Positions 20,752 to 30,479 are shown, counted from the stretch's first letter. The stretch: 64,000 bases of DNA from Candidatus Desulfaltia sp. (GCA_030656555.1 JAUSPN010000049.1:1-64000), one strand, 5' to 3'. Program-made: numbers and translations. Notes: generated by a model from the letters alone, not told the origin.

Positions 20752-21279
20752 TTATAACAATATTTTTGGGAGCCTTTCAACATCATCTTCGCTCACATCC
20801 ACCGCAGCAAACTGTCTAAGGGCTTCGATAGCAACAACAACCCTCCCCGTGCCCCTGTATTGGACAAAGGTTCCTGTCACCCCCGCAAACGGGCCGTAAA
20901 CTACCGTAACAGGATCTCCTTTTTTGAAACGGGCGCCGGTTAAAACTTTGTTGTCTCCCGCCACCATAATTTTAAGAGATTCAACAGTCTCTGCGGCAAC
21001 AGAGATAGGCCCTTCTTTGTTGCCAATTAAACGGACAGCCCCGACTGTCTTTACAATTTCAATATGTTTGGCAGGGTGCAAGTCTGTTTTTAAAAACAGA
21101 TACCCTGGGAAAAGAGGTGTTCTTATCATTAACCGTCTGTCACGGCGCTTGCTTTTTACCAGGATTTTTGGCAGAAAAACCTCAAACGATTTTTTGGCCA
21201 GGGCATCATTAACTACATTTTCGAATCTGCTTTTCGTATGCACAACATACCACAGATGATCTATATGTTTAATGTTCAT
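20752..21279 (-). CDS. NusG-family transcription antitermination paralogue (RfaH/LoaP-like)
   Basis: A 175-residue protein with the NGN domain (WYVVHTKSRFENVV) and a C-terminal KOW domain (KKGDPVTVVYGPFAGVTG). The housekeeping NusG normally lies between secE and rplK, which are absent here, so this is probably a specialised paralogue that rides on RNA polymerase over selected operons. The segment TPLFPGYLFLKTD is typical of RfaH/UpxY-type proteins. It is encoded 18 bases after lptD, suggesting a link to surface polysaccharide expression. The target is not determinable. Confidence 0.85.
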   Translation of the reverse strand: MNIKHIDHLWYVVHTKSRFENVVNDALAKKSFEVFLPKILVKSKRRDRRLMIRTPLFPGYLFLKTDLHPAKHIEIVKTVGAVRLIGNKEGPISVAAETVESLKIMVAGDNKVLTGARFKKGDPVTVVYGPFAGVTGTFVQYRGTGRVVVAIEALRQFAAVDVSEDDVERLPKILL

Positions 21280-21297
21280 TTAAAAACTCAAACTCCA

Positions 21298-23682
21298 TTA
21301 CAACGGTTCTTCCATCGTGCCTCCAGAAAGAGATCTACCGAACTCTCCAATTCCGTAAAGACCAATTATAAAGGTGTATTTCCTGTCATTATCTTCATGC
21401 GCATAGTTAAAATCTATAGACCAGCACTGAGCCTCGTATAAACACCCAACGCTTTTCTTGATATCCTGGGTGCCGTAAATGTTACGCTCATAATCAGCAT
21501 ATACTTTTAGCTGCTCCGATACTACCAGGCTTATATCGGTATAAATAGATTCGCTCAAGTCTTGGGCATACCTGTGTTCAACAAAGAGTCTGTCTCCACG
21601 TTCGTCGGTTAATGCTGCCGAAACATTATGTGTTTTAAAATTGCTTTCATATTGAGACCATGTGGCATCTGCCCGTGCAGAAACATACTTGACAGGAGCT
21701 ATCTCTAGTTCGCCATAAATTGTAGAAAAAGGCCTCTTTTCCTTTGGATTTGCCCAGTTGGAAGGGTTGTCCTCTTTTGCCTCGTTAATGTTATAGCTTT
21801 GCTCCAATTTTAACCGGCAAAACTGGTTATAGGTATAGTTAGCGCTTTCATCTTTGTTGCTTTCATCTTTGTTGTCCTTTTCTTTGCTCCGCGTCTGTGA
21901 TTTTGATGTAAAAATATTCGTCAAAGAATATGTTACAAGGTTGGTTCTCGCAATATTGTCAACAGCATCAAACTGGGGATATTTATTGCTCTGATCCTTT
22001 CCTGGTATATATTGATATATTACCTGCGGTGTTATTGCATGCTTTATCTTGTCAATCCAGCTTGTTTGTAAGCTGTATATTTTATAAATGTTTGAAGAAA
22101 GGTCTAATTTAACATCATACATTTCTCTGTACAGCGTTGCCTTATCAGAAGAATTATATTCCTCTTTGTCAAAATACCAGGCTGTTTCCCGAAATCCGAC
22201 AGATGGTTCAAAAGAAAGGTAGTGTTTTAATTGCAACGGCAAATACATTCTTGGGTACGCATCCATCCGGTGAGCACTTGGAGCAGCCGCTGAAGCATCC
22301 TCTCTGTAGAAATGTGTATATTCGGAATCAAGGTCAAAATAAAAGGGTGTGCCAAACACCTGCTGTTTGGATGCATTAAAATCAACGATCGGCAGCATCT
22401 GTATGGTTGTATCTGTTTCCTCCTGGCGACGGGTTATGACATTATCATACCAGCGGGTCTCGGCATTAAGACTGAATTGCGACCAGCTCTTGTTTATGCT
22501 CAGGCTGTTTACCCTTGTCGAATCATCATATTCGTCAAGGTCTCTGCCGAAGCTTTTGTTAAAAAAGTAGTCGGTTTTTTCAAAACCCGTATATCCATCC
22601 TTAAATTCGTGCAGATAATCCTGATCACTGACAATATCTATATCCAGTTTTGCACTAAAATCAAAAGGCAGGGACTGATCATGTTTCATCCTGAACCAGT
22701 ATCGGTCGGAATTGGGCCTGAGCCCACTGACATCCGTATATCCCCATTCTTCGCTCGATTCCAGCGTGCCGTTATCTGTCTTACTGTCCCGTAAAAAGTC
22801 ATACATCATGGTTCCTTTTGACTTTTCATCTAAAACATACCGGTATTCAAAACCTATTTTTTCTCCCCTGCGTCCAATGTGGTGGTAATATAGGGTTGCA
22901 TCCGAACTTTCGTTAATAGCCCAGTAAAAAGGCTGTATATATTCCTCCCATTTTCGTGTTGAATATATTATTTCTGGCGGCAACAAGCCGGACTGTCTCT
23001 TTGTCTTTGCAGGAAAAACCAAAAAGGGCGTGTACAACACAGGAACCTTTTTTACCCAAAGAGCCGCGTGATTAACAAAACCATATCCTTCCATGGTAAC
23101 CTTCAGGTTTCTCCCTGTTATTTTCCATGCCGGATGATCGCCATCACATGTTGTAAGGCTGCCTTTGGCGACAGCATAAGAGTTTTTTCCTGTCTTTTGT
23201 ATCTTGTCCCCGTTTATATAAAAATGGTTTTCTTTAATAAATATTGTTCCATTATATGCTGTTCCAATTTCAGCCTCAAGATCCATTTCCATCTTATCGC
23301 CGACAAGCACGTCTTCACCTACCGTCATTATCACATGGCCGACAGCCAGCACTTCCATGGTTTTATCATCAAAACGAACAAGATCGGCTGTAAGCCTTTT
23401 GTCTTGTTTTGTTATGACAACATTTCTTTTTGCGATATGCTGGTTGGTTTTTTTATCAAAGCTTATTTCATCAGCAGTAATATGCCAGGGCTCGGCAGGA
23501 TCATCATCAAACATTCTCTCAGGGCTCTGTGCAAAAGAAACCCTTGCGGTTGCAATTACAACAAGAAAGACAAGAAACAAGGGAGGAATAATATAACGAA
23601 AAGCGCTTGAAAACAGTCTGTATGTTCCAATCAGTCTACAAACACAGCTATAATCTTTACTTCGGGGTCTGTTGTGAGGCAT
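21298..23682 (-). CDS. lptD: LPS assembly protein LptD
   Basis: A ~794-residue outer-membrane protein that inserts LPS into the outer leaflet. A long hydrophobic signal segment ends near VSFAQS. The N-terminal OstA/LptA-like beta-jellyroll follows (WHITADEISFDKKTN...NVVITKQ), then the LptD barrel (LLPPEIIYSTRKWEEYIQPF onward). ATG 23682 is used; a GTG at 23715 would overlap purM by 10 bases and add 11 residues. Few Cys are present, so the disulfide pattern of E. coli LptD is not conserved. It sits between purM and the NusG paralogue. Confidence 0.92.
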   Translation of the reverse strand: MPHNRPRSKDYSCVCRLIGTYRLFSSAFRYIIPPLFLVFLVVIATARVSFAQSPERMFDDDPAEPWHITADEISFDKKTNQHIAKRNVVITKQDKRLTADLVRFDDKTMEVLAVGHVIMTVGEDVLVGDKMEMDLEAEIGTAYNGTIFIKENHFYINGDKIQKTGKNSYAVAKGSLTTCDGDHPAWKITGRNLKVTMEGYGFVNHAALWVKKVPVLYTPFLVFPAKTKRQSGLLPPEIIYSTRKWEEYIQPFYWAINESSDATLYYHHIGRRGEKIGFEYRYVLDEKSKGTMMYDFLRDSKTDNGTLESSEEWGYTDVSGLRPNSDRYWFRMKHDQSLPFDFSAKLDIDIVSDQDYLHEFKDGYTGFEKTDYFFNKSFGRDLDEYDDSTRVNSLSINKSWSQFSLNAETRWYDNVITRRQEETDTTIQMLPIVDFNASKQQVFGTPFYFDLDSEYTHFYREDASAAAPSAHRMDAYPRMYLPLQLKHYLSFEPSVGFRETAWYFDKEEYNSSDKATLYREMYDVKLDLSSNIYKIYSLQTSWIDKIKHAITPQVIYQYIPGKDQSNKYPQFDAVDNIARTNLVTYSLTNIFTSKSQTRSKEKDNKDESNKDESANYTYNQFCRLKLEQSYNINEAKEDNPSNWANPKEKRPFSTIYGELEIAPVKYVSARADATWSQYESNFKTHNVSAALTDERGDRLFVEHRYAQDLSESIYTDISLVVSEQLKVYADYERNIYGTQDIKKSVGCLYEAQCWSIDFNYAHEDNDRKYTFIIGLYGIGEFGRSLSGGTMEEPL

Positions 23683-23705
23683 CAAGTCCGATTTTTTCCT
23701 GTCCG

Positions 23706-24749
23706 CTAAACCCACTCGACGCGCTGGGCAGATTCTTTTCTTTCAACTATCTCCCCTATTATAAAACCTTTTTCTTTCATAGCGCTAAGCTGCTCCAGCA
23801 TCTCCTGTGCCGAACTTTCCAGCACAATTGCTATCATCCCGATTCCATTATTAAAAGTGCGTATCATCTCGTTGTCGGATATGTTGCCGGCCTTTTTCAA
23901 AAAAGGAAACACGGGGGGTACGTCCCAGCTTTCCTTGTGCATCACAATATTACATCCTTTTGGTATTATGCGCAGAATATTATCTTCAAGACCTCCGCCT
24001 GTAATATGGGCAAGCCCGCGTATTGGCAGCCCCTTGTGTATACGAGAAATAGCTGCCGAATATATTTTTGTCGGCGTAAGAAGCTCTTCACCCACTGTTT
24101 GACCAAGCTCAGGAACATAATCATCGATTTTTAGTTTTAAAACATCAAAACAGATCTTTCGAGCCAAAGAATATCCGTTGCTGTGAAGGCCGCTGGATGC
24201 TATTCCGATAACCTTATTGCCGACATGAATTTCAGACCCGTCAATAATCTTGCTGTTATCAACCAGACCCACAGCAAAACCTGCCAGGTCATATTCGTTT
24301 TCTTTATAAAAGCCCGGCATCTCCGCTGTTTCGCCACCTATTAGGGCGCACCCTGCCTGTCTGCAGCCCTCTGCGACTCCCTCGACAATTTCTGCAGCAA
24401 TTTTTGTATTCAACCTCCCCATTGACAGATAATCAAGAAAAAACAGCGGCTTGGCACCTTGCACAAGGATGTCATTTACAGACATAGCTACAAGGTCAAT
24501 CCCTACCGTGTCATGTTTGTCCATCATAAAGGCTATCTTAAGCTTTGTGCCGACTCCATCTGTTGAGCTTACAAGAACCGGACGGTCTATATCTGCAAGG
24601 CTGAGCGAATAAAGCCCTCCGAAGCCTCCTATGTCACCTATAACACCGGTTCTGGGCGTCTGTTTTACAATCTTTTTTATGGTCTCAACAAAGTTGTTGG
24701 CCTTGTCAATATCTACGCCAGCATCAGCATATGTTAAGGGCTTGTTCAT
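23706..24749 (-). CDS. purM: Phosphoribosylformylglycinamidine cyclo-ligase
   Basis: PurM closes the imidazole ring in purine synthesis (FGAM to AIR, using ATP). The 347-residue frame has TYADAGVDIDKAN, VSSTDGVGTKLKIA, LIGGETAEMPGFY and ITGGGLEDN, all typical. ATG 24749 with GGGAGAT upstream is the start. A TTG at 24785 would add residues encoded by a 21-base tandem duplication of the ribosome site and start region, and is rejected. It is divergent from alaC. Confidence 0.95.
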   Translation of the reverse strand: MNKPLTYADAGVDIDKANNFVETIKKIVKQTPRTGVIGDIGGFGGLYSLSLADIDRPVLVSSTDGVGTKLKIAFMMDKHDTVGIDLVAMSVNDILVQGAKPLFFLDYLSMGRLNTKIAAEIVEGVAEGCRQAGCALIGGETAEMPGFYKENEYDLAGFAVGLVDNSKIIDGSEIHVGNKVIGIASSGLHSNGYSLARKICFDVLKLKIDDYVPELGQTVGEELLTPTKIYSAAISRIHKGLPIRGLAHITGGGLEDNILRIIPKGCNIVMHKESWDVPPVFPFLKKAGNISDNEMIRTFNNGIGMIAIVLESSAQEMLEQLSAMKEKGFIIGEIVERKESAQRVEWV

Positions 24750-24781
24750 GTTTATCTCCCGCTTGTTCGTGTTTATCTCCC
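24740..24781 (-). repeat. 21-bp tandem duplication of the purM start region
   Basis: 24740-24760 and 24761-24781 are identical except for one base. Each unit holds the SD sequence GGGAGAT. The inner unit has the ATG start; the outer has ACG in its place. The duplication leaves purM with two tandem ribosome sites. Confidence 0.9.
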
Positions 24782-24853
24782 CCAAAAATCATCTTGCAAT
24801 AGACAACCGTTTAAAAATTAAACCGACTTAGACTGAAAGTCAAAACAATTTTT

Positions 24854-24882
24854 TTGACATAAAGTTCTTTGTGTTGTAATTT
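24854..24882 (+). promoter_or_regulatory. Candidate promoter for alaC-hom-thrH
   Basis: TTGACA at 24854-24859, a 17-base spacer, then TAATTT at 24877-24882, 40 bases before the alaC ATG. Confidence 0.4.
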
Positions 24883-24921
24883 AGCAAAAATTTAACTATT
24901 TGTTTTTACGAGGTTGTTTTT

Positions 24922-26088
24922 ATGGAAAAATTTGCAAGGATAGATCGTCTGCCACCTTATGTGTTTACAACTGTTAACAAAATAAAGATGGATGCAAGAC
25001 ATGCCGGCGAGGATATTGTAGACCTTGGAATGGGCAACCCTGATCTTCCCACCCCAAAGCATATCGTCGACAAGCTGTTGGAAGCAGCTCAAAAGCCCCA
25101 CAACCACAGATATTCTGCATCAAAGGGTATTACAAAGCTTAGGATGGCTATTGCAAGCTGGTACAAACAAAGATTTGACGTGGATATAAACCATGAAGAG
25201 GAAGCAATAGTCACAATCGGCGCCAAGGACGGCATATCCCATCTTGTCCTTGTTACAATCAGACCTGGAGATGTTGTGTTTACTCAAACGCCAACCTATC
25301 CGATTCATCCGTTCTCCGCAATTATTGCCGGAGGAGATGTGCGCGGAATACCTGTCGGACCGGATTCGGACTTCTTTGAAAATCTGGTCGAAGCCACAAG
25401 ACAGACATGGCCCAGGCCAAAATTGTTGATTATAAGCTACCCTCACAACCCAACAACCGAAGTTGTCAACCTGGATTTTTTTGAAAAAATCGTGGCTTAT
25501 GCAAAGGAATACAATATTATGGTAATCCATGATTTTGCTTATGCCGACCTTGTTTTTGACGGCTATAAAGCACCCAGTTTTTTACAGGTTAAAGGAGCCA
25601 AGGATGTGGGGGTGGAATTCTTTTCCCTTTCCAAAAGTTACAGCATGCCGGGCTGGAGGGTAGGCTTTTGTGTTGGAAACAGAGAAATAGTGGGCGCCCT
25701 GCGCAGAATAAAAAGCTATCTTGACTACGGAATTTTTCAGCCGATTCAGATAGCATCCATCATAGCCTTAAACGGCCCTCAGGATTGTGTTAAAGAGATA
25801 TGCAACACCTATCAAGAACGAAGAGATGCCCTGATATCCGGCCTGAATCGTATTGGATGGGACATAAAAAGTCCAAAAGGAACCATGTTTGTGTGGGGGA
25901 AAATTCCTGAACAATATCTAAAAATGGGGTCTGTGGAATTCTCCAAATTTCTGATTAAAGAGGCTCAGGTAGCAGTTTCTCCAGGGCTGGGTTTCGGCGA
26001 ATACGGAGATGAATACGTCCGTTTTGCGCTTATTGAAAACAATATGCGCATAAACCAGGCTGTAAGAGGAATCAAAAAAATATTATAG
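24922..26088 (+). CDS. alaC: Alanine transaminase AlaC-type aminotransferase
   Basis: A 388-residue class I PLP aminotransferase. The sequence closely follows E. coli AlaC as I recall it: [12 protein letters not shown] at the start, MGNPDLPTP, and the PLP lysine K238 in [16 protein letters not shown], ending with [20 protein letters not shown]. AlaC makes alanine from pyruvate and glutamate. Adjacency to hom and thrH suggests it belongs to an aspartate/alanine-family amino acid operon, and a homoserine-linked or LL-DAP aminotransferase role is the alternative. hom follows after 11 bases. Confidence 0.85.
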   Translation: MEKFARIDRLPPYVFTTVNKIKMDARHAGEDIVDLGMGNPDLPTPKHIVDKLLEAAQKPHNHRYSASKGITKLRMAIASWYKQRFDVDINHEEEAIVTIGAKDGISHLVLVTIRPGDVVFTQTPTYPIHPFSAIIAGGDVRGIPVGPDSDFFENLVEATRQTWPRPKLLIISYPHNPTTEVVNLDFFEKIVAYAKEYNIMVIHDFAYADLVFDGYKAPSFLQVKGAKDVGVEFFSLSKSYSMPGWRVGFCVGNREIVGALRRIKSYLDYGIFQPIQIASIIALNGPQDCVKEICNTYQERRDALISGLNRIGWDIKSPKGTMFVWGKIPEQYLKMGSVEFSKFLIKEAQVAVSPGLGFGEYGDEYVRFALIENNMRINQAVRGIKKIL

Positions 26089-26099
26089 GCACAGATAAT

Positions 26100-27416
26100 A
26101 TGAAACAAATTAATATTGGTTTGCTTGGATGCGGCACCGTAGGTACAGGTGTTGCAAAGATTCTGCTTGAAAACAAAGAGCTTATTGCCGCCCGGGTCGG
26201 GGCATCACTGTCATTAAAACATGTCGCGGATATTGATATAAAAAGGGATCGGGAAATCAAGTTTGATGAAGGAGTCCTGGTAACCGATGCCCGCAAGGTG
26301 GTTGACGATCCGCAAATAGATATAATTGTCGAAATGATCGGTGGGGTGGGAATTGCAAAGGAGCTTATCTTAAGAGCAATAGATAATGGCAAACAGATCG
26401 TAACCGCAAACAAGGCCCTTCTTGCAGCCCAGGGCAACGTTCTTTTCAAAGCTGCCTGTGCAAAGGGGATCGATCTTGCTTTTGAGGCGAGTGTTGGCGG
26501 ATGTATGCCGGTTATAAAATCGATTAGAGAGTCTCTGGTTGGTGATCACATAAAATCAATGACCGGCATATTAAATGGTACCTGCAACTACATTCTGTCA
26601 AAAAGCACATATGATGGAATTACATTTGAGGCAGCACTGTCTGAGGCGCAAGCCAAAGGCTTTGCAGAGGCAGACCCATCGCTGGATGTGGAGGGAACAG
26701 ATACGGCACACAAGTTAGCCATATTAACATCTATTGCATACGGCATGGAGATTAATTTTAACGATATTTATATTGAAGGAATATCAAAAATTACCCCCAT
26801 GGATATCGATTTTGCCAATCAATTCGGATACAGGATAAAGCTTTTGGCTATAAGCAAAAACAGGGAACAAGAGGTTGAAGCAAGAGTGCATCCTGCAATG
26901 ATACCTTTTGACAATCCGTTGTCAAACGTAAACGGCTCTTTGAATGCAATTACAATTTCAGGTGATGCTGTCGGCGACATGATGCTTTATGGCCTTGGCG
27001 CGGGCATGATGCCAACAGCCAGCGTGGTTGTCGGAGACATAGTAGATCTGGCCCGCAACCTTTTGTCAGGCACAAGGGGAAGAATTCCATTGTTGTCTTA
27101 CCAGAGGGAAAATATAAGAAAAATTCCGATTATGCCGATTGACAATATCTTTACTAATTACTACTTCAGGTTCTCCGCGGCGGATCGTCCGGGGGTTTTA
27201 TCTAAAATATCGGGCATACTGGGTGATCGTGGCATAAGCATCAAATCCGTTCACCAAAAAGGACGCAAATCAACCGGCTCGGTTCCTATTGTCATCCTCA
27301 CACACCTTGCAAAGGAACATGATGTTAAAATGGCTCTATCCAAGATTGAAGCCCTTGATATTATCAGCGACAGGCCGGTTCTCATAAGGGTCGAAGAAAC
27401 CAATTACCATAGTTGA
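26100..27416 (+). CDS. hom: Homoserine dehydrogenase
   Basis: A 438-residue enzyme reducing aspartate semialdehyde to homoserine for threonine and methionine synthesis. The NAD(P) fold is at the start (GLLGCGTVGTGVAKIL), the catalytic core has GILNGTCNYILSK and GFAEADPSLDVEGTD, and a C-terminal ACT domain (SAADRPGVLSKISGILGDRG) probably gives threonine feedback. No aspartate kinase is fused. It sits in a tight operon with alaC and thrH. Confidence 0.95.
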   Translation: MKQINIGLLGCGTVGTGVAKILLENKELIAARVGASLSLKHVADIDIKRDREIKFDEGVLVTDARKVVDDPQIDIIVEMIGGVGIAKELILRAIDNGKQIVTANKALLAAQGNVLFKAACAKGIDLAFEASVGGCMPVIKSIRESLVGDHIKSMTGILNGTCNYILSKSTYDGITFEAALSEAQAKGFAEADPSLDVEGTDTAHKLAILTSIAYGMEINFNDIYIEGISKITPMDIDFANQFGYRIKLLAISKNREQEVEARVHPAMIPFDNPLSNVNGSLNAITISGDAVGDMMLYGLGAGMMPTASVVVGDIVDLARNLLSGTRGRIPLLSYQRENIRKIPIMPIDNIFTNYYFRFSAADRPGVLSKISGILGDRGISIKSVHQKGRKSTGSVPIVILTHLAKEHDVKMALSKIEALDIISDRPVLIRVEETNYHS

Positions 27417-27426
27417 TATAAGAGGT

Positions 27427-28038
27427 ATGATGTATATTGTCTGTTCAGATTTAGAAGGTGTCTTTGTTCCTGAAATATGGATACAGGTCGCCGAAAATAC
27501 CGGTATTAAAGAGCTAAGGCTGACTACACGTGATATATCCGATTATGATGTTTTGATGAAAAAACGGCTTGATATCCTTCGCGAGAACCGGCTCAAGCTT
27601 AAAGACATTACAAAGGTTATAGATTCAATAAATCCTCTTGACGGAGCGGTGGATTTTCTGGAATGGCTCAAAGCACAGACCCAGGTAATAATTGTTTCAG
27701 ATACTTTTGTTGAGTTTGCAGGACCTTTAATGAAAAAGCTGGGCTGGCCAACTCTTTTTTGCAACTCTCTATCGATAAACCCTGATGGATATATTGTTGG
27801 ATATAATCTTCGGCAAAATGACGGAAAGCGCAAGGTTGTGCTTTCCTTAAAAAGCCTCAATTATAAGATAATAGCCTTTGGCGACTCCTATAATGATATA
27901 ACCATGCTCAAAGAGGCCGACACAGGCATCCTGTTCCGGCCTCCCGACAATGTAAAAAAGGAATTCCCGGAGATTTTGGTTTCATATCGCTATGATGAGC
28001 TTAGAAAAATTATCCAAAAAACGCTGAAAACAGAATAA
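27427..28038 (+). CDS. thrH: Phosphoserine phosphatase / homoserine phosphotransferase ThrH
   Basis: A 203-residue HAD-family enzyme resembling Pseudomonas ThrH: DLEGVFVPEIWIQVAENTGI, TTRDISDYDVLMKKRLDIL and GDSYNDITMLKEA. ThrH can move phosphate from phosphoserine to homoserine, bypassing the ATP-dependent homoserine kinase ThrB. Placement right after hom fits this: it would supply O-phosphohomoserine for threonine synthase. The nucleophile in the first HAD motif is the first Asp of DLE. Both ATG 27427 and 27430 are possible starts. Confidence 0.9.
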   Translation: MMYIVCSDLEGVFVPEIWIQVAENTGIKELRLTTRDISDYDVLMKKRLDILRENRLKLKDITKVIDSINPLDGAVDFLEWLKAQTQVIIVSDTFVEFAGPLMKKLGWPTLFCNSLSINPDGYIVGYNLRQNDGKRKVVLSLKSLNYKIIAFGDSYNDITMLKEADTGILFRPPDNVKKEFPEILVSYRYDELRKIIQKTLKTE

Positions 28039-28054
28039 CATTGTTTTTTTATTG

Positions 28055-28456
28055 ATGATTACACACAAAACAACATACAGGGTTATTTACGGCGACACGG
28101 ACAAAATGGGTATAGCTTATCATGCAAACTACTTGCGCTGGTTTGAAATAGGCCGCTCTGAAATGTTCAGGTCTTTTGGTGTTACCTATAAGGCAATAGA
28201 AGCAAAAGGTGTTCTGCTTCCTGTATCCGAGGCTTACTGTAAGTTTTTATTCCCAGCGCAATATGATGATGTTTTGGTTATAAACACCTCTGTTGATAAT
28301 GACTTTAAGGGGGGTATAAAGTTTGTATATACAATTAACGGTGAAGACGGCCAAAAGATTTTAGCAAAAGGTTACACCAAACATGCATGCGTTGATAATA
28401 ACGGCAGGTTAATCCGTCCGCCAAAATTTTTAACAGAGCTTATTGAACTGCAATAG
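28055..28456 (+). CDS. Acyl-CoA thioesterase, YbgC/4HBT hotdog family
   Basis: A 133-residue hotdog-fold thioesterase. The family motif YGDTDKMGIAYHANYLRWFEIGRSE includes the Asp/His active-site region of 4-hydroxybenzoyl-CoA and YbgC-type thioesterases. ATG 28055 is used; an in-frame TTG lies one codon earlier. The last five codons and the stop (LIELQ-stop) lie within a dispersed palindromic repeat at 28441-28517, so the natural C-terminus may have been replaced. The physiological substrate is unknown. Confidence 0.88.
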   Translation: MITHKTTYRVIYGDTDKMGIAYHANYLRWFEIGRSEMFRSFGVTYKAIEAKGVLLPVSEAYCKFLFPAQYDDVLVINTSVDNDFKGGIKFVYTINGEDGQKILAKGYTKHACVDNNGRLIRPPKFLTELIELQ

Positions 28457-28517
28457 CGAGTGAATTTAAAAACGGATAACTTCCTTACTCTCGAAGATGC
28501 ACTGTAGCTTGCTACAG
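28441..28517 (-). repeat. Interspersed palindromic element, copy A
   Basis: About 77 bases, inverted relative to copies B and C. It contains CTGTAGCTTGCTACAG (perfect palindrome), CTTCCTTACTCTCGAAGAT and AATAGCGAGTGAAT. It supplies the stop codon of the thioesterase gene. Confidence 0.75.
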
Positions 28518-28563
28518 GGTTTTTCAAAACAGATAATAGTTTATCTACTAAAATAAAATAGTT

Positions 28564-30042
28564 ATGGGTTTTGATATTTCAAAATTTGAAAAATGTAACA
28601 TCCTCGTTGTCGGAGATTTAATGGTCGATGAATACTTGTGGGGCAATGTCGACCGGATATCTCCGGAAGCTCCGGTCCAGATTGTTTCGGTTAAAGAAGA
28701 AAATTCTACTCTGGGTGGCGCCGGAAACGTCGTAAATAACCTTATAGCGCTTGGAGCAAAGGTTTCACTGGCGGGTGTAATAGGTTCGGATAGATATGGA
28801 CATCTTTTGCTCGCAAAATTAAACGAACTTGGCGTTAATACCGACGGGGTTATCGAGGAACCGGAAAGGCCCACGACCAGAAAAACCAGAATTATTGCCA
28901 ATAACCAACAGGTACTTAGAATCGACAGGGAAACAAAAAAAGATATATCTCAACAAACTCTTGATATTATATTAAATTATATTGAGAGTGTAATGCCTGA
29001 GGTGGATCTGGTATTAATTTCCGATTACGGCAAGGGGTTAATTACGACCGCTTTGCTTAGCTCACTGACATCTGTTGTAAAAAAACACAAAAAGATATCT
29101 ATCGCCGATCCAAAAGGGCGTGATTTTTTAAAATATTCAGGTGTTTCTTTGCTTACCCCGAACAAAAAGGAGGCGGCCATCGCCTCTGGAATAGAGATAG
29201 TCGATGAATCAACCTTAATTAAAGCTGGAAATAGGCTTCTTAAAGCTGCAAAGATAAACAACCTTCTTATTACCTGCGGCAAGAACGGAATGGTTTTGTT
29301 TGAGCACAATAAAAAACCTTATTATATCTCTGCTCAGACAAGGCAGGTCTTCGACGTGTCTGGAGCTGGAGATACGGTAATCGCCGTCTTGGGGCTTGTA
29401 ATTGCTTCAGGAGCCTCGTTTGCAAAAGCTGCGTCCATTGCTAATACAGCAGCAGGGATTGTGGTAAGCAAAGTCGGAACATCAACTGTGTCAAAAAACG
29501 AACTTTTATCGGCGTTAACGCCTGCTTGTGATTACGCTTTAACCAAACATATGTCTTTTTCAGAACTTCCGGCTGTTATCCAGAAACTCAAAGCCGACAA
29601 TAAAAAAATTGTTTTAACAAACGGTTGTTTTGATCTTTTGCATTCAGGTCATATTATGCTTCTTTCCGCCTCAAAGAAGCTTGGAGATGTGCTTTTTGTT
29701 GCTATTGATGACGATAAGTCTGTCAGCAGCCTTAAAGGACACGGGAGACCGATAATCAGCGAAAAGGAACGTATAAGTATCTTGAGCGCGTTAGATTCCG
29801 TTGATTATGTTGTGGTGTTTTCTTCAAAACAACTTAATCAAATAATTGAAATTATTCGTCCGGATATACTCACGAAGGGCGGCAATTATATATTTGAAGA
29901 TGTTATAGGAAGAGAGCTTGTTGAAAGATGCGGCGGAAGGGTGGTGCTTGTTCCTGTTACAAAAAACATCTCGTCAAGCAGTATTATAAATAATATTAGA
30001 AATTGCTGTATTAAACCTCAAAAACAAACGCCAACCAGGTAA
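28564..30042 (+). CDS. hldE: Bifunctional heptose-7-phosphate kinase / heptose-1-phosphate adenylyltransferase HldE
   Basis: A 492-residue fusion for ADP-heptose synthesis used in the LPS inner core. The PfkB kinase domain covers residues ~1-320 (LGGAGNVVNNL; catalytic Asp in DVSGAGDTVIA). The nucleotidyltransferase domain follows (LTNGCFDLLHSGHI, residues ~351-364; KGGNYIFEDVIG near 450). Both active sites look intact. Together with lptD and kdnAB it shows an LPS-bearing outer membrane. A second use of ADP-heptose or its precursor as an innate immune ligand is known for other bacteria but not inferable here. It is framed by palindromic elements A and B. Confidence 0.94.
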   Translation: MGFDISKFEKCNILVVGDLMVDEYLWGNVDRISPEAPVQIVSVKEENSTLGGAGNVVNNLIALGAKVSLAGVIGSDRYGHLLLAKLNELGVNTDGVIEEPERPTTRKTRIIANNQQVLRIDRETKKDISQQTLDIILNYIESVMPEVDLVLISDYGKGLITTALLSSLTSVVKKHKKISIADPKGRDFLKYSGVSLLTPNKKEAAIASGIEIVDESTLIKAGNRLLKAAKINNLLITCGKNGMVLFEHNKKPYYISAQTRQVFDVSGAGDTVIAVLGLVIASGASFAKAASIANTAAGIVVSKVGTSTVSKNELLSALTPACDYALTKHMSFSELPAVIQKLKADNKKIVLTNGCFDLLHSGHIMLLSASKKLGDVLFVAIDDDKSVSSLKGHGRPIISEKERISILSALDSVDYVVVFSSKQLNQIIEIIRPDILTKGGNYIFEDVIGRELVERCGGRVVLVPVTKNISSSSIINNIRNCCIKPQKQTPTR

Positions 30043-30073
30043 CTCGCTAAAAAAACACATTTATTGAAGATTC

Positions 30074-30153
30074 CATGTGGCAAGCTACAGAGAATCTTCG
30101 ACCGTAAGGAAGTTAACCCTTTTTAGATTCACTCGCTATTTCGGTTCAATACA
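30074..30153 (+). repeat. Interspersed palindromic element, copy B
   Basis: About 80 bases with GGCAAGCTACAGAGAATCTT, CGACCGTAAGGAAGTTAA and CACTCGCTATTTCGGTTCAA. It ends directly at the ATG of the DUF167 gene. Confidence 0.75.
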
Positions 30154-30468
30154 ATGTTATTTATCAATAAAAATGCTAAAGGCCTCGTGTTTAAAGTGTT
30201 TGTTCAACCAAAATCTTCAAAAAACATGATAGTAGGTCTTTATGACGATGCAATTAAAATTAAACTCACAGCTCCTCCTGTAAATGGAGCTGCAAACAAA
30301 ATGTGTATAAAATATCTGGCAAATATTCTAAAAATTCCACAATCAAGGTTTGAAATAATATCAGGCCATACAAGTCGTACAAAACATCTTCTTGTTAAAT
30401 ATAAGGATAATAAATATTCGGAAGCAGAGTTTATATATTTAACAGGTTTAATTAAATTTTTATTATAA
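30154..30468 (+). CDS. DUF167 / YggU family protein
   Basis: A 104-residue member of the DUF167 (UPF0235) family with the usual core VQPKSSKNMIVGLYDDAIKI then LTAPPVNGAANKMCIKYLA. The biochemical function is unknown. The family is commonly encoded beside YggT or DivIVA genes, which are absent here. The start ATG directly follows repeat copy B and lacks a clear SD. The C-terminus is ~20 residues longer than needed for the domain. Confidence 0.88.
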   Translation: MLFINKNAKGLVFKVFVQPKSSKNMIVGLYDDAIKIKLTAPPVNGAANKMCIKYLANILKIPQSRFEIISGHTSRTKHLLVKYKDNKYSEAEFIYLTGLIKFLL

Positions 30469-30479
30469 TATAAAAAATC

